Part shown: positions 8,994 through 19,800 of the stretch, one piece after another | How the letters are laid out: the number at the start of each line of letters is the position of its first letter | Position numbering within the stretch: position 1 is the first letter of the stretch | Assembly: GCF_030817355.1 (NCBI RefSeq) | Contig: NZ_JAUSZH010000001.1 | Coordinates: forward strand, 5,704,501 to 5,768,500 | Direction of reading: 5' to 3' | Length of the DNA: 64,000 nucleotides | Source: Streptomyces sp. V1I1 | GTDB lineage: Bacteria > Actinomycetota > Actinomycetes > Streptomycetales > Streptomycetaceae | The notes under the pieces: generated by a model | What the model was told of the DNA's origin: nothing | The model's database searches: none | Seen by the model: the letters and a program-made list of their open reading frames with translations, nothing else | Program-made: the position numbers and the translations under genes

Positions 8994-9935
8994 ATGAGCG
9001 CTCGTACTGATGAGAACAACGGCCCCCACCGGGCCGGCTTCGCCTGCTTCGTAGGCCGCCCCAACGCGGGCAAGTCCACCCTCACGAACGCTCTCGTCGG
9101 CCAGAAGGTGGCGATCACCTCCAACCGGCCGCAGACGACCCGGCACACGGTGCGCGGCATCGTGCACCGTCCCGAAGCGCAGCTGATCCTGGTCGACACC
9201 CCCGGCCTGCACAAGCCGCGCACGCTGCTCGGCGAGCGCCTCAACGATGTCGTACGCACGACGTGGGCCGAGGTCGACGTGATCGGCTTCTGCCTGCCCG
9301 CGAACGAGAAGCTCGGCCCCGGCGACCGCTTCATCGCCAAGGAACTCGCGGGGATCAAGAAGACCCCGAAGGTCGCGATCGTCACCAAGACCGACCTGGT
9401 CGACTCCAAGACCCTCGCCGAACAGCTGATCGCGATCGACCGGCTCGGCAAGGAGCTGGGCATGGAGTGGGCGGAGATCGTCCCGGTCTCGGCGGTCGGC
9501 GGAAAGCAGGTCCAGCTGGTGGCCGATCTGCTGGTCCCGCTGCTCCCGGAGAGCCCCCCGCTCTACCCGGAGGGCGACCTCACCGACGAGCCCGAGCAGG
9601 TCATGGTCGCGGAGCTGATCCGCGAGGCCGCGCTGGAAGGCGTACGGGACGAGCTGCCGCACTCGATCGCGGTGGTGGTGGAGGAGATGCTGCCGCGCGA
9701 GGACCGCCCTGCGGACAAGCCGCTGCTGGACATCCACGCGAACCTCTACATCGAGCGCCCGAGCCAGAAGGGCATCATCATCGGCCCGAAGGGCAAGCGC
9801 CTGAAGGAGGTCGGCATGAAGTCGCGCAAGCACATCGAGGCGCTGCTGGGCACGCCGGTCTTCCTGGACCTGCATGTGAAGGTCGCCAAGGACTGGCAGC
9901 GTGACCCGAAGCAGCTGCGCAAGCTGGGGTTCTGA
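8994..9935 (+). CDS. era: GTPase Era
   Basis: A 313-residue ribosome-assembly GTPase that binds the 3' end of 16S rRNA. G1 is GRPNAGKST (about 21-29), G3 is DTPGLHKPR, G4 is TKTD, and the C-terminal KH domain contains GIIIGPKGKRLKEVG. The ATG at 8994 follows AGGGAG at 8978-8983 with good spacing. An ATG at 8970 is possible but overlaps the remnant upstream. Era together with ybeY in one region links two small-subunit maturation factors. Confidence 0.95.
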   Translation: MSARTDENNGPHRAGFACFVGRPNAGKSTLTNALVGQKVAITSNRPQTTRHTVRGIVHRPEAQLILVDTPGLHKPRTLLGERLNDVVRTTWAEVDVIGFCLPANEKLGPGDRFIAKELAGIKKTPKVAIVTKTDLVDSKTLAEQLIAIDRLGKELGMEWAEIVPVSAVGGKQVQLVADLLVPLLPESPPLYPEGDLTDEPEQVMVAELIREAALEGVRDELPHSIAVVVEEMLPREDRPADKPLLDIHANLYIERPSQKGIIIGPKGKRLKEVGMKSRKHIEALLGTPVFLDLHVKVAKDWQRDPKQLRKLGF

Positions 9936-10002
9936 CTCGCGCAAGCCGGGTCTGGCCCGCGCAGGCCGAGGTTCTGGTCCATAACGGCGTTATTCTGCTG
10001 CC

Positions 10003-10635
10003 GTGTCACCCGCTGATTCCGTACGCCGCCGACTTCTCGACGAGGCCGCCCGCGTCCTCGCCGAACAGGGCCCCGCCGCGCTGAGCGCCCGGCGCCTGGT
10101 CAAAGAGGTCGGCGCGTCGACCATGGCCGTCTACACCCACTTCGGCTCGATGCCGGGGCTCGTCCGCGAAGTGATGCGCGAAGGCTTCGAGCGCTTCAAG
10201 GCCCGCACCGACGTCGTAGTGCCCAGCGACGACCCGGTCGCCGACCTGTACGCGATCTGCCGCGTCCACCAGGAGTTCGCCCGCGCCGAACCGCATGTCT
10301 ACGCCGTCATGTTCGGCGGATCCCAGCCGGCCGGCTTCGAGCTGACGGACGAGGACCGCGAGACGGGCACCGGCATGCTGCGCGTCCCGCACGGCGTCAT
10401 CCGCCGCTGCACCGCCGCCGGCCGCTTCCGGGACGGAGACGACTCACTGCGCGCCTGGCAGCTGTGGTGCCAGATGCACGGCCTCGCGCAGCTGGAGCGG
10501 GCCGGGTACTTCACCGGCCCACACACCCCGGACGAGACCCTGTCGGCCCTCGTCCGGGACTTCGCGATCGCTCAGGGGGACGGCGTGGAGGCCGCTTCGG
10601 TGTCGGCGCCCGTGCCCCTCAGGAGCCTTCCTTGA
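10003..10635 (+). CDS. TetR/AcrR family regulator
   Basis: A 210-residue repressor-type protein. The N-terminal helix-turn-helix is LLDEAARVLAEQGPAALSARRL...GASTMAVYTHFGS (about residues 9-48). The C-terminal domain (HQEFARAEPHVYAVMF... LWCQMHGLAQLE) resembles the WHG-type TetR ligand domain. The start is GTG. The gene converges on the emfourin-like gene and overlaps its 3' end by 17 bp. Its target cannot be read here. Confidence 0.88.
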   Translation: MSPADSVRRRLLDEAARVLAEQGPAALSARRLVKEVGASTMAVYTHFGSMPGLVREVMREGFERFKARTDVVVPSDDPVADLYAICRVHQEFARAEPHVYAVMFGGSQPAGFELTDEDRETGTGMLRVPHGVIRRCTAAGRFRDGDDSLRAWQLWCQMHGLAQLERAGYFTGPHTPDETLSALVRDFAIAQGDGVEAASVSAPVPLRSLP

Positions 10636-10885
10636 GGATGCGCGAGATCAGCTCCCGCTGCGCCTCGGACAGCCGGGGATCGGAGCAGTACACCGTCCGC
10701 CCGTCGACCGTGATCTGGTAGCTGAACCCGTCCGGCACCCCGACCGGCGGCGTGCCCCGGCCGTCGGCCACCGCCTGCTCGGCCAGGGCATGCCACTCGC
10801 TCGCATCGGTCCGCCCCGAGGTGTCCACCTCGGCGAACCGCTCGATGCCGGCGAATCCTCCCGTGCGCCTTACCTGGATACGCAT
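10619..10885 (-). CDS. Emfourin-like M4 protease inhibitor
   Basis: An 88-residue cytosolic-looking protein of the emfourin (protealysin inhibitor) type: MRIQVRRTGGFAGI at the N-terminus, a central GVPDGFSYQITVDG strand pair and YCSDPRLSEAQRELISRIL at the C-terminus. Emfourin proteins are encoded next to protealysin-like M4 peptidases and inhibit them. Here it lies 25 bp downstream of exactly such a peptidase, in the same direction, so the two are probably co-expressed. The ATG follows AGGA. Its 3' end overlaps the convergent TetR gene. Confidence 0.85.
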   Translation of the reverse strand: MRIQVRRTGGFAGIERFAEVDTSGRTDASEWHALAEQAVADGRGTPPVGVPDGFSYQITVDGRTVYCSDPRLSEAQRELISRILKEGS

Positions 10886-10910
10886 GGGTCCTGTCTAGTA
10901 CGAGAACGGC

Positions 10911-11978
10911 TCAGTTGGTAGGCACCCCGACCTGAGACCACGCTTTCAGCAGAGCCTCCTGCTCCGCGCCCTCGCCGTAGCGCGAGCGCGCGGCGGCCAC
11001 CGTGAGGGCCGCGAAGTCGGTGAACTGCGCCGTCGTCGTGAGCTCGCCGCCGGTGAGCACGTCGTACCAGATCTGGCCCGCCCGCTCCCACGCACTGCCG
11101 CCCAGTGCGGTGGCGACCAGGTAGAAGGCGTGGTTCGGGATCCCCGAGTTGATGTGGACGCCGCCATTGTCGCGACCGGTCTTGACGTAGTCCTCCATCG
11201 TCGCGGGCTGCGGGTCCTTGCCGAGGACGTCGTCGTCGTACGCCGTACCCGGCTCCTTCATCGAGCGCAGTGCGACCCCCGTGACGTTCGGGCCCAGCAG
11301 GCCCGCGCCGATCAGCCAGTCGGCCTGGTCGGCGCTCTGGCCGAGGGAGTACTGCTTGATCAGCGAGCCGAAGACGTCCGACATGGACTCGTTCAGCGCG
11401 CCGGACTGGCTGAAGTACTCCAGGTTCGCGGTGTACTGCGTGACACCGTGGGTGAGCTCGTGCCCGATCACGTCCACCGGCAGCGTGAAGTCCAGGAACA
11501 GATCGTCGTCGCCGTCGCCGAAGACCATCCGCTCGCCGTCCCAGAAGGCGTTTCCGTACTTCTCGCCGTAGTGAACGGTCGCGTTCAGCGGCAGGCCGGA
11601 GTCGTCGATGGAGCGGCGGCCGTACGCCGAGAGATACAGCTCGAAGGTCGCGCCGAGGCCCGCGTGGGCGCGGTTGACCGTGGCGTCCTTGGTGGGCTTG
11701 TCGCTCTCCGAGTGCACCTTCCTGCCCGGTACGGTCTCGCGGTGCTGGGCGTCGTAGATCGTGCGGTTCGGCTTGTCCGAGGCGATGCCGCTCACGCTCG
11801 GAGCCAGGCCGCGGACCGTGGTGATCCGGCGGCGGGTGCGCTGGAGGGCGTCGTGCTCGAGCGTTCGGGCGGCGGGCTCGGCGATCGCGGGGTTCTCGGC
11901 GCGGGCCAGTTTGTCGAGGACATGTGGCGGCACGATGGTGCAGAAGACCGGGTTGACCCGGCGGGCGTTGGCGTCCAT
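10911..11978 (-). CDS. M4 family metallopeptidase, protealysin type
   Basis: A 355-residue zinc metallopeptidase (thermolysin family). Zinc motif HELTH lies near residue 172 and the third ligand Glu in GALNESMSDVFG about 20 residues later. The catalytic C-terminal half contains NGGVHINSGIPNHAFY, the usual His region. There is only a short propeptide (about 50 residues, with the PPHVLDKLARA precursor box) and no signal peptide, as in protealysin, which is made inside the cell. The ATG lacks a strong ribosome site. It is followed by its presumed inhibitor gene. Confidence 0.92.
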   Translation of the reverse strand: MDANARRVNPVFCTIVPPHVLDKLARAENPAIAEPAARTLEHDALQRTRRRITTVRGLAPSVSGIASDKPNRTIYDAQHRETVPGRKVHSESDKPTKDATVNRAHAGLGATFELYLSAYGRRSIDDSGLPLNATVHYGEKYGNAFWDGERMVFGDGDDDLFLDFTLPVDVIGHELTHGVTQYTANLEYFSQSGALNESMSDVFGSLIKQYSLGQSADQADWLIGAGLLGPNVTGVALRSMKEPGTAYDDDVLGKDPQPATMEDYVKTGRDNGGVHINSGIPNHAFYLVATALGGSAWERAGQIWYDVLTGGELTTTAQFTDFAALTVAAARSRYGEGAEQEALLKAWSQVGVPTN

Positions 11979-12129
11979 GCGGGCGACTGTGGCACTGGGT
12001 CATGAAGCTGTCACTAGTTGCCACCATGATTGACGAAATGGAGTGATGGATCACCGTTTACCCGTAACTGAAGCGTGTCCCGCATACTGATACGGGACGT
12101 CCGCTTGTCGCGAGCCTCAGCTATGGTGA

Positions 12130-14034
<1,905 letters not shown>

Positions 14035-14100
14035 GACGCGGGGCGCGGGGGCGCGGCAACGGCTGACCGGGTCCGCCTGGCGGCCGGTTCGTCCCGAATT

Positions 14101-14133
14101 GCCGGACGGGCTTGAAGTTCAAGCCCGTCCGGC
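14101..14133. terminator. Perfect 16-bp inverted repeat after leuA
   Basis: GCCGGACGGGCTTGAA (14101-14116) and TTCAAGCCCGTCCGGC (14118-14133) are perfect arms around a single G. The arm is the 16-mer module found repeatedly in other intergenic gaps. It lies 67 bp after the leuA stop and probably terminates transcription. Confidence 0.65.
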
Positions 14134-14485
14134 GAATCGTGGGGCGAATCGTCCGGGCGAATCACGGCCCCTCGAAGGGGCGGTCTCCGGGACGAATTCC
14201 ACTCAGTGCTGCTTGGTTTCGCATGTGCGTTTGAAGGGGCTGTCGGGCCCCTGGGGGTGTGAGGCGCTGGGGCTACAGGGCAGGCCAATGGGGTGTTGAC
14301 GCACAGGACAACGTTGCCGGTTGCCGGGCTCCCCGCGAGGGCGAGGATCGGCCATGTCCAGCCGTACTGCTTCCCGGGTGCTGACGCCGCATCATCGCTG
14401 TGGCTAACATCACGTCAACGCGGCAACGTTGCCGTGGGGGCGCCCCCGTGCCCAAAGGGCTACGGGGGAGTTACGGAGGTGGGAC
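14134..14485. other. Non-coding gap before the TerB-like gene
   Basis: I see no gene here. Features are a short hairpin GCCCCT-CGA-AGGGGC near 14168-14182 and a perfect 12-bp palindrome GGCAACGTTGCC at 14422-14433, with a related ACAACGTTGCC near 14309. A CG-centred palindrome of this kind could be a LacI-type operator, but no such regulator lies nearby. GGAGGTGGG just before 14486 is the ribosome site of the next gene. Confidence 0.4.
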
Positions 14486-15178
14486 GTGCAGCCAGCCCGA
14501 GGACTATTCGGCCGAAAAGTGCTGGTCTGCGGCGTTCATACCGCCTGGAACACTGTGGGCGACGGTGAGTTCTTCTGTTCCGCTTGCGGAGGCGATCGCA
14601 ACTACCGCCGGCGCACCGGCCGCCGCCGCTTCACCGTCCTCGGTGTGCCCCTGCTGCCGCGCGGCTCGGCGGGCCCGGTCGTCGAATGCGCCGCCTGCCA
14701 CAGCCACTTCGGCATGGACAGCCTCGACCACCCCACCACCGCCCGCTTCTCCGCGATGCTCCGTGACGCCGTCCACACGGTCGCCCTCGCCGTCCTCGCC
14801 TCCGGCGGCACCTCCTCCCGCTCGGTCCGCGAGACCGCCGTCGCCACCGTCCGCGCGGCCGGCCTCGACGACTGCACGGAGGACCAGCTCACGGGCCTGA
14901 TCGAGGCGCTCGCCGCAGACACCGGCCGCTTCGTCACCGACGCCGGGCCCTATGGCGCCGCGCTCGCCATCGAGCTCCACGAGGCGCTGGAACCGCTCGC
15001 GCCGCATCTGGCCCCCGCGGGCCGCGAGTCGATCCTGCTGCAGGGCGCGCGGATCGCCCTCGCGGACGGGCCGTACAGCCCGGCGGAGCGGGACGTGCTG
15101 ACGACGGTGGGCGCGGCGCTGCGGCTGTGCGCGGACGATACGGCGCGGCTGCTGGCGGCGGCGCGTACGCCGTTCTAG
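14486..15178 (+). CDS. TerB-like protein with N-terminal zinc ribbon
   Basis: A 230-residue protein. The N-terminal part has paired cysteines, FFCSACGG (about 30-37) and VECAACHSHFG (about 70-80), suggesting a zinc ribbon. The C-terminal all-helical part (about 95-230; RETAVATVRAAG, ILLQGARIALADGPYSPAERDVLTTVGAALRL) resembles the TerB/tellurite-resistance fold, including the LADG motif. Function is unknown; TerB-like domains occur in stress and membrane-associated systems. The GTG start is chosen for its GGAGGTGGG ribosome site. No other ter genes lie nearby. Confidence 0.72.
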   Translation: MQPARGLFGRKVLVCGVHTAWNTVGDGEFFCSACGGDRNYRRRTGRRRFTVLGVPLLPRGSAGPVVECAACHSHFGMDSLDHPTTARFSAMLRDAVHTVALAVLASGGTSSRSVRETAVATVRAAGLDDCTEDQLTGLIEALAADTGRFVTDAGPYGAALAIELHEALEPLAPHLAPAGRESILLQGARIALADGPYSPAERDVLTTVGAALRLCADDTARLLAAARTPF

Positions 15179-15180
15179 CC

Positions 15181-15256
15181 GGGCGCGTCTGAAGGGCGCG
15201 TTCGAAGGGCGCATCTGAAGGGCGCGTCCGAGGGGCGCGTCCGAGGGGCGCGTCCG
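15181..15256. repeat. 13-bp minisatellite, 5.8 copies
   Basis: Five full units and one partial unit of consensus GGGCGCGTCCGAA run without interruption from 2 bp after the TerB-like stop. Variants are TCTGAA, TTCGAA, ATCTGAA and TCCGAG. A 13-bp period cannot keep a reading frame, which argues for a non-coding tandem repeat. Confidence 0.9.
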
Positions 15257-15280
15257 TTTTGCGCCGGGCGCCGGGCGCAG

Positions 15281-15296
15281 TACTCCCGCGGGAGTA
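15281..15296. promoter_or_regulatory. Perfect 16-bp palindrome upstream of the MMPL gene
   Basis: TACTCCCGCGGGAGTA is fully self-complementary and lies 120 bp before the MMPL start. It may be an operator for a dimeric regulator. The NarL-type response regulator encoded 2 kb downstream is the nearest candidate, but nothing in the sequence proves that. Confidence 0.5.
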
Positions 15297-15416
15297 GAAC
15301 CACCCCTGGATCAACCTCCGCAGTAGTGCTCAACTCAGCCGTGGGCGCGACGAATCCGCCCCTCCCCGACGGGAGTCTGGACACGACCCAGACGCCCCTA
15401 CCGGAGGGAGGCCGCG

Positions 15417-17507
15417 ATGGCGGCCGGAATCAGCAAACGACGCGCGGTGCCCTGGGCGGTGCTCGCGCTCTGGATCGCCGTCATCGCCCTGGCCGGCCCG
15501 TTCGCCGGCAAGCCCGGCGACGTACAGCGCAACAATGTCGTGGACTACCTCCCGGCCGGCGCGGACTCCACCCAGGTCGCCAAGGTCCAGCAGCAGCTGC
15601 CCGGCGGCGAAACCACCGAGCTCGTCCTCGTCTACCACCGCGAAGGCGGGCTGAGGGCCGCGGACCGCGCCGCGGCGGACCGGCAGGTCGGCGAGATCGC
15701 CGCCGCGCACCAACTCGCGGGCGGACAGCGGCCGGTGGTCGTCCCCTCCAAGGACGGGACGACCCTGATGGTCCCGGTCTCCAGCACCGAGCCCGGTGAC
15801 GACGAGGCGGCGCGGGCCGCGTTCGTCGAGGACGTACGGGAGACGGTGAGCGGCGGCGACGGGCTGAGCGTCGAGGTCGGCGGGCCGAGCGCCCTGCAGA
15901 CCGACATGGGTGAGGTCTTCGACTCCATCGACGGCACGCTGATGATCGCGACCGGGCTCGTCGTCGCAGTGCTGCTGATCCTCACCTACCGCAGCCCGTT
16001 CCTGTGGCTGGTCCCACTGTTCGTCGTCGGTGTCGCCGCGCTCACCACGAGGGTCGTGATCTACGGCCTCGTCCAGGGATTCGACCTCACGGTCACCGGC
16101 CAGAGCGCGGGCATCATGACCGTCCTCGTCTTCGGCGCGGGCACCGACTACGCCCTGCTGCTCGTCGCCCGGTACCGCGAGGAGCTGCGCCGCGTCGCGA
16201 GACCGTACGACGCGATGCGCGCCGCCCTGCGCGGCTGCGGCCCCGCCGTCCTCGCCTCCTCGGGGACCGTCGCGGCCGGACTGCTGTGCCTGCTGGCGGC
16301 CGACCTCAACAGCGCACGCGGGCTCGGGCCGGTCGGTGCGGTGGGCGTGGTGTGCGCGCTCGCCGCGATGCTGACGCTGCTGCCCGCGGTGCTGGTGCTG
16401 CTCGGGCGCCGGGTCTTCTGGCCGCTCATTCCTGCGTACGGGAGCGAGCCCAAGCAGCGCCGCTCGCTGTTCGCGGCGATGGGCAGCTCGGCGGGGCGGC
16501 GGCCGGTCGCCGTCCTCGCCTCCGGGGCGGTGCTGCTCGGGGCGCTGGCACTCGGCGCGTTCAGCCTGCCGGGCACGCTCACGCAGGAGGACAGCTTCAC
16601 CGACCGGCCCGGGTCGGTGTCCGCGATGAGGACGCTGGCCGCGGCGTATCCGGACCGCAGCAGCCAGCCGATCAGCGTGATCACGCCCACGTCCGGGGCG
16701 GACGAGGCGCTGGCGCAGGCCCGCACGACCGAGGGCGTGGCCGGGGCCGAACGGGGGCGCAGCGCGGACGGCTGGACCGAGTTTGCCGTCTTCGCCGAGG
16801 ACGCGCCGGAGACGGCGGGCGAAACCGCGACGATCAAGGCGCTGCGTGGCGGGCTGGACGGCTCGTACGTAGGCGGCCCCAGCGCCCAGCAACTCGACCT
16901 GGACGACACCAACGCCCGGGACCGCCTGATCGTCATCCCCCTGGTGCTGGCGGCTGTCCTGCTGATCCTGATCGCCCTGCTGCGCAGCATCGTCGCCCCG
17001 CTGATCCTCGTAGTCGCGGTGGTCGCGGTGTGGGGCGCGGCGATGGGCCTGGGCGGGCTGTTCTTCGAACCGGTCTTCGGCTTCAAGGGCGTCGACCCCG
17101 GACTGCCGCTGCTCTCCTTCGTGTTCCTCGTCGCGCTCGGCGTCGACTACGGCATCTTCCTGATGCACCGGATGCGCGAGGAGTCCCTGTCGGGCGCGGA
17201 ACCCGCGACCGCGGCGCTGACGGCGCTGCGTACGACGGGAGGGGTGATCGCCTCGGCGGGCATCGTGCTGGCGGCGACGTTCGCCGTGCTGATGAACCTG
17301 CCGCTGGTGACGATGGTGGAGATGGGCTTTGTGGTCGCGGTCGGGGTCCTGCTGGACACGTTCCTGGTGCGTACGTACTTGGTGACGTCGGCGAGTCTGC
17401 TGCTGGGGCGGGGGGTGTGGTGGCCGGGGCGGCTGTCGCGTCGGCCGACGCGGTTGGTTCCGCCGTCGGATGCGGCGCGCCGCCGCGAGCCGGCCGCGCG
17501 CGCCTGA
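15417..17507 (+). CDS. MMPL/RND family membrane transporter
   Basis: A 696-residue inner-membrane transporter with the two-fold RND/MMPL architecture: TM1 near residue 15, a large extracytoplasmic loop, a TM2-6 block (about 170-330), a second loop, and a TM7-12 block (about 500-665). The paired motifs GTDYALLLVARYREELR and GVDYGIFLMHRMREE hold the conserved Asp-Tyr thought to relay protons. MMPL proteins export lipids or hydrophobic compounds, or resist antibiotics. The ATG follows GGAGGGAGG. A NarL-type kinase/regulator pair lies downstream after 374 bp of repeats. Confidence 0.9.
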   Translation: MAAGISKRRAVPWAVLALWIAVIALAGPFAGKPGDVQRNNVVDYLPAGADSTQVAKVQQQLPGGETTELVLVYHREGGLRAADRAAADRQVGEIAAAHQLAGGQRPVVVPSKDGTTLMVPVSSTEPGDDEAARAAFVEDVRETVSGGDGLSVEVGGPSALQTDMGEVFDSIDGTLMIATGLVVAVLLILTYRSPFLWLVPLFVVGVAALTTRVVIYGLVQGFDLTVTGQSAGIMTVLVFGAGTDYALLLVARYREELRRVARPYDAMRAALRGCGPAVLASSGTVAAGLLCLLAADLNSARGLGPVGAVGVVCALAAMLTLLPAVLVLLGRRVFWPLIPAYGSEPKQRRSLFAAMGSSAGRRPVAVLASGAVLLGALALGAFSLPGTLTQEDSFTDRPGSVSAMRTLAAAYPDRSSQPISVITPTSGADEALAQARTTEGVAGAERGRSADGWTEFAVFAEDAPETAGETATIKALRGGLDGSYVGGPSAQQLDLDDTNARDRLIVIPLVLAAVLLILIALLRSIVAPLILVVAVVAVWGAAMGLGGLFFEPVFGFKGVDPGLPLLSFVFLVALGVDYGIFLMHRMREESLSGAEPATAALTALRTTGGVIASAGIVLAATFAVLMNLPLVTMVEMGFVVAVGVLLDTFLVRTYLVTSASLLLGRGVWWPGRLSRRPTRLVPPSDAARRREPAARA

Positions 17508-17591
17508 GCGGGGGCGGTGCGCCTGCGGCGGGCGTTCCCGACCCTCCCCCTACACCCTGGCGGGCGTGGGGGGACCCCCACTTCCCGAGCT

Positions 17592-17810
17592 GGGGCTCCG
17601 CCCCGGACCCCGCGCCTCAATCTCCCCCAGACTTCGTCCGGGGGGACCCCCACGGGGCTGGATCTCGCGTCCGGGACCGCGCCTCAAACGCCGGCGAGGC
17701 TGAAAAGGCCGGCCCGAACAATCAAGCCCGTCCGGCGATTGAGGACAACGCCCGAAGGGCGTGCCGGGGTCTGGGGCGGAGCCCCAGTTACGGGAAGGGG
17801 CGGGGTGGGG
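17592..17810. repeat. Large mosaic palindromic element
   Basis: The 374-bp gap between the MMPL and kinase genes holds no gene. Outer arms GGGGCTCCGCCCCGGACCCC (17592-17611) and GGGTCTGGGGCGGAGCCCC (near 17768-17786) pair almost fully. Inside are the 16-mer TCAAGCCCGTCCGGCG (17722-17737) and smaller palindromes. The element ends with CGGGAAGGGGCGGGGTGGGG (17791-17810), the exact reverse complement of 20-mers at 19801 and 28909. Confidence 0.75.
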
Positions 17811-17881
17811 GAAAGGCCCTCCGCAGGCGCAGCGCCCGCCCGCCGCGCTCCCTCCAGCGGCAACTACCGGAAGATGGACCC

Positions 17882-19114
17882 GTGCAGCAGCCACAGCCCA
17901 GCACCCAACCCCCGCCCAAAGGCCACCGCCCCCGCCTCGGCGAGCGCGTCCTCACCGCCGTGAGCCGCGACCCCCTCGCCGCGACGCACCGCTTCCGCAA
18001 CGACGCCCTCCTCGCCGCGGCCATCGGCGTCCTGTCGGTCGTGCTCGCGCTCACCGTCCAGGAAGGCCGCCGACCCGACGCGCTCGGGTGGGCGCTCCTC
18101 GGCGGCAGCATCGTGGCCCTGGCCTGGCGACGCAGCCGGCCAATTCCCGTCCTGCTGGCCGTCGTTGTCTGCGTCATTCCGTATCACGCCGCCGACAACA
18201 ATCACCTCGCGCCCCTCCACGGCTCCCTCCTCGCCCTCTACACCGTCGCCGCCACCGCCCGCCCCCTGCACACCTTCCTCATCGGCACCGCCGTCATCGG
18301 CACCACCGTGACCGTGATGTTCCAGGTCGACGCGCACCAGGGTCTCGAGGCGCTGCGCACCTCCGGATGGATCCTCGCCGTCCTCGTCTTCGGCGTCGAC
18401 GTGCGCATCTACCGCCGTTACATAGCCTCCGTCGTCGGCCGCGCCGAGCGGGCCGAACGGACCCGGGAGGAAGAGGCCGCCCGCCGCGTAGCCGAGGAGC
18501 GCCTGCGTATCGCACGCGACCTGCACGACCTCCTCGCCCACTCCATCACCCTCATCGGCGTGCAGACCTCCGTCGCCTCCCACGTCCTGACCGTCGACCC
18601 CGACCGGCTCGATCGTGCCGCCGTCGCCAAGGCGCTCGACGACATCACCGACACCTGCCGCACCGCCCGCGGCGAACTGCGCACCACCCTGGAGGTCCTT
18701 CGGGCGGACGGCCCGGACGCCGCCGGACCGCTGCCGGATCTGACCGCGCTGCCCGGTCTCGTACGCGCCGCACAGGCCGATCTCGACGTGCGCACCGAGC
18801 AGGCGCACATCCCGCCGGCCGTCGAGGCTGCCGCCTACCGCATCGTGCAGGAGTCGCTGACCAACTCCGTACGGCACGGAGGCCCCGGCGTCCGCATACG
18901 CGTCGCGGTCGAGGCGGCAGACGGCCACCTGCGCGTCACCATCACCGACGACGGCACCGCCCTGGGCGCCACCGAAGGCTCCGGCTACGGCATCGTCGGC
19001 ATGCGCGAGCGTGCCCGTAGCGTCGGAGGGACACTTGCGGCCGGCCCGCGCGACGGCGGCGGGTTCGAGGTCGCCGCGGTCCTGCCGCTCCAGCAATCGG
19101 AGGCCCTCGCATGA
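17882..19114 (+). CDS. NarL-type sensor histidine kinase
   Basis: A 410-residue membrane histidine kinase. About five transmembrane segments occupy residues 35-160. A coiled-coil linker (AERAERTREEEAARRVAEERL) follows, then the HisKA_3 box LRIARDLHDLLAHSI with the phosphorylated His near residue 219. The HATPase domain has N-box QESLTNSVRHGG and G-box GSGYGIVGMRERA. The GTG start is chosen because the coding pattern begins there and a Pro/Gln-rich N-terminus is common in this group. It overlaps the regulator by 4 bp (ATGA). The signal is unknown. Confidence 0.88.
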   Translation: MQQPQPSTQPPPKGHRPRLGERVLTAVSRDPLAATHRFRNDALLAAAIGVLSVVLALTVQEGRRPDALGWALLGGSIVALAWRRSRPIPVLLAVVVCVIPYHAADNNHLAPLHGSLLALYTVAATARPLHTFLIGTAVIGTTVTVMFQVDAHQGLEALRTSGWILAVLVFGVDVRIYRRYIASVVGRAERAERTREEEAARRVAEERLRIARDLHDLLAHSITLIGVQTSVASHVLTVDPDRLDRAAVAKALDDITDTCRTARGELRTTLEVLRADGPDAAGPLPDLTALPGLVRAAQADLDVRTEQAHIPPAVEAAAYRIVQESLTNSVRHGGPGVRIRVAVEAADGHLRVTITDDGTALGATEGSGYGIVGMRERARSVGGTLAAGPRDGGGFEVAAVLPLQQSEALA

Positions 19115-19779
19115 GCGTGATCCGCGTACTGCTCGCAGACGACCAGACGCTCGTACGCGCCGCGTTCGCGATGCTCGTCGAGTCCGCCCGCGACATGGAG
19201 GTCGTCGGCCAGGCGGGCACCGGCGCGGAAGCCGTCGAACTGGCCCGCACCGAACGCGCGGACCTCGTCGTCATGGACATCCGCATGCCGGAACTCGACG
19301 GCATCGAGGCGACCCGCCTGATCGCCGCCGACGACGACCTCGCCGAGGTCAAGGTCCTGGTCCTCACCACGTACGACACCGACGAGCACATCCTCGAAGC
19401 GCTGCGCGCCGGGGCGTCCGGCTTTCTGGTGAAGGACACCAAACCGGCCGACCTGCTGGCTGCGATCAGGACGGTCGCGGCGGGGGAGTCCCTGCTCTCG
19501 CCCGGCCCTACGTCCCGCCTGATCGCCCGCGTCCTGCGCATCCCGGACGAACCCCCCGCCACCGGCGGACCGGACGGCCTTTCGGACCGCGAACGCCAGG
19601 TGCTCGCGCTGGTGGCCCGGGGCCTGAACAACACCGAGATCGCGGAGAGGCTCGGCCTGAGCCCGCTCACGGCGAAGACGCATGTCAGCCGGATCATGGG
19701 GAAGTTGGGGGCGCGGGACCGGGCGCAGCTGGTGATCGTGGCGTACGAGTCGGGGCTGGTGGTCCCGGGCGACGCGTAG
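19111..19779 (+). CDS. NarL/LuxR-type response regulator
   Basis: A 222-residue response regulator partnered with the upstream kinase (4-bp overlap). The receiver domain has the acidic pair near LLADDQ (about 8-11), the phosphorylated Asp in DLVVMDIRMPELDG (about 54) and the switch Thr/Lys region VLTTYDT...FLVKDT. The C-terminal LuxR helix-turn-helix is LSDRERQVLALVARGLNNTEIAERLGLS (about 155-182). The MMPL gene upstream is a plausible target by proximity. Confidence 0.93.
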   Translation: MSVIRVLLADDQTLVRAAFAMLVESARDMEVVGQAGTGAEAVELARTERADLVVMDIRMPELDGIEATRLIAADDDLAEVKVLVLTTYDTDEHILEALRAGASGFLVKDTKPADLLAAIRTVAAGESLLSPGPTSRLIARVLRIPDEPPATGGPDGLSDRERQVLALVARGLNNTEIAERLGLSPLTAKTHVSRIMGKLGARDRAQLVIVAYESGLVVPGDA

Positions 19780-19800
19780 CCGCCTGCGGCGGGGCCTTTT

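Noticed and set aside
6167..9463. A 1098-codon open frame on the minus strand across the lipoprotein, deaminase and era region
   Set aside because: It crosses intact genes and pseudogenes alike, has Arg/Ala/Gly-rich shadow composition and no domain. Codon bias supports the + strand genes.
14422..14433. GGCAACGTTGCC palindrome as a LacI-type operator
   Set aside because: A 12-bp GC-rich palindrome is not rare here and no LacI-family gene or sugar operon is close, so no regulator is claimed.
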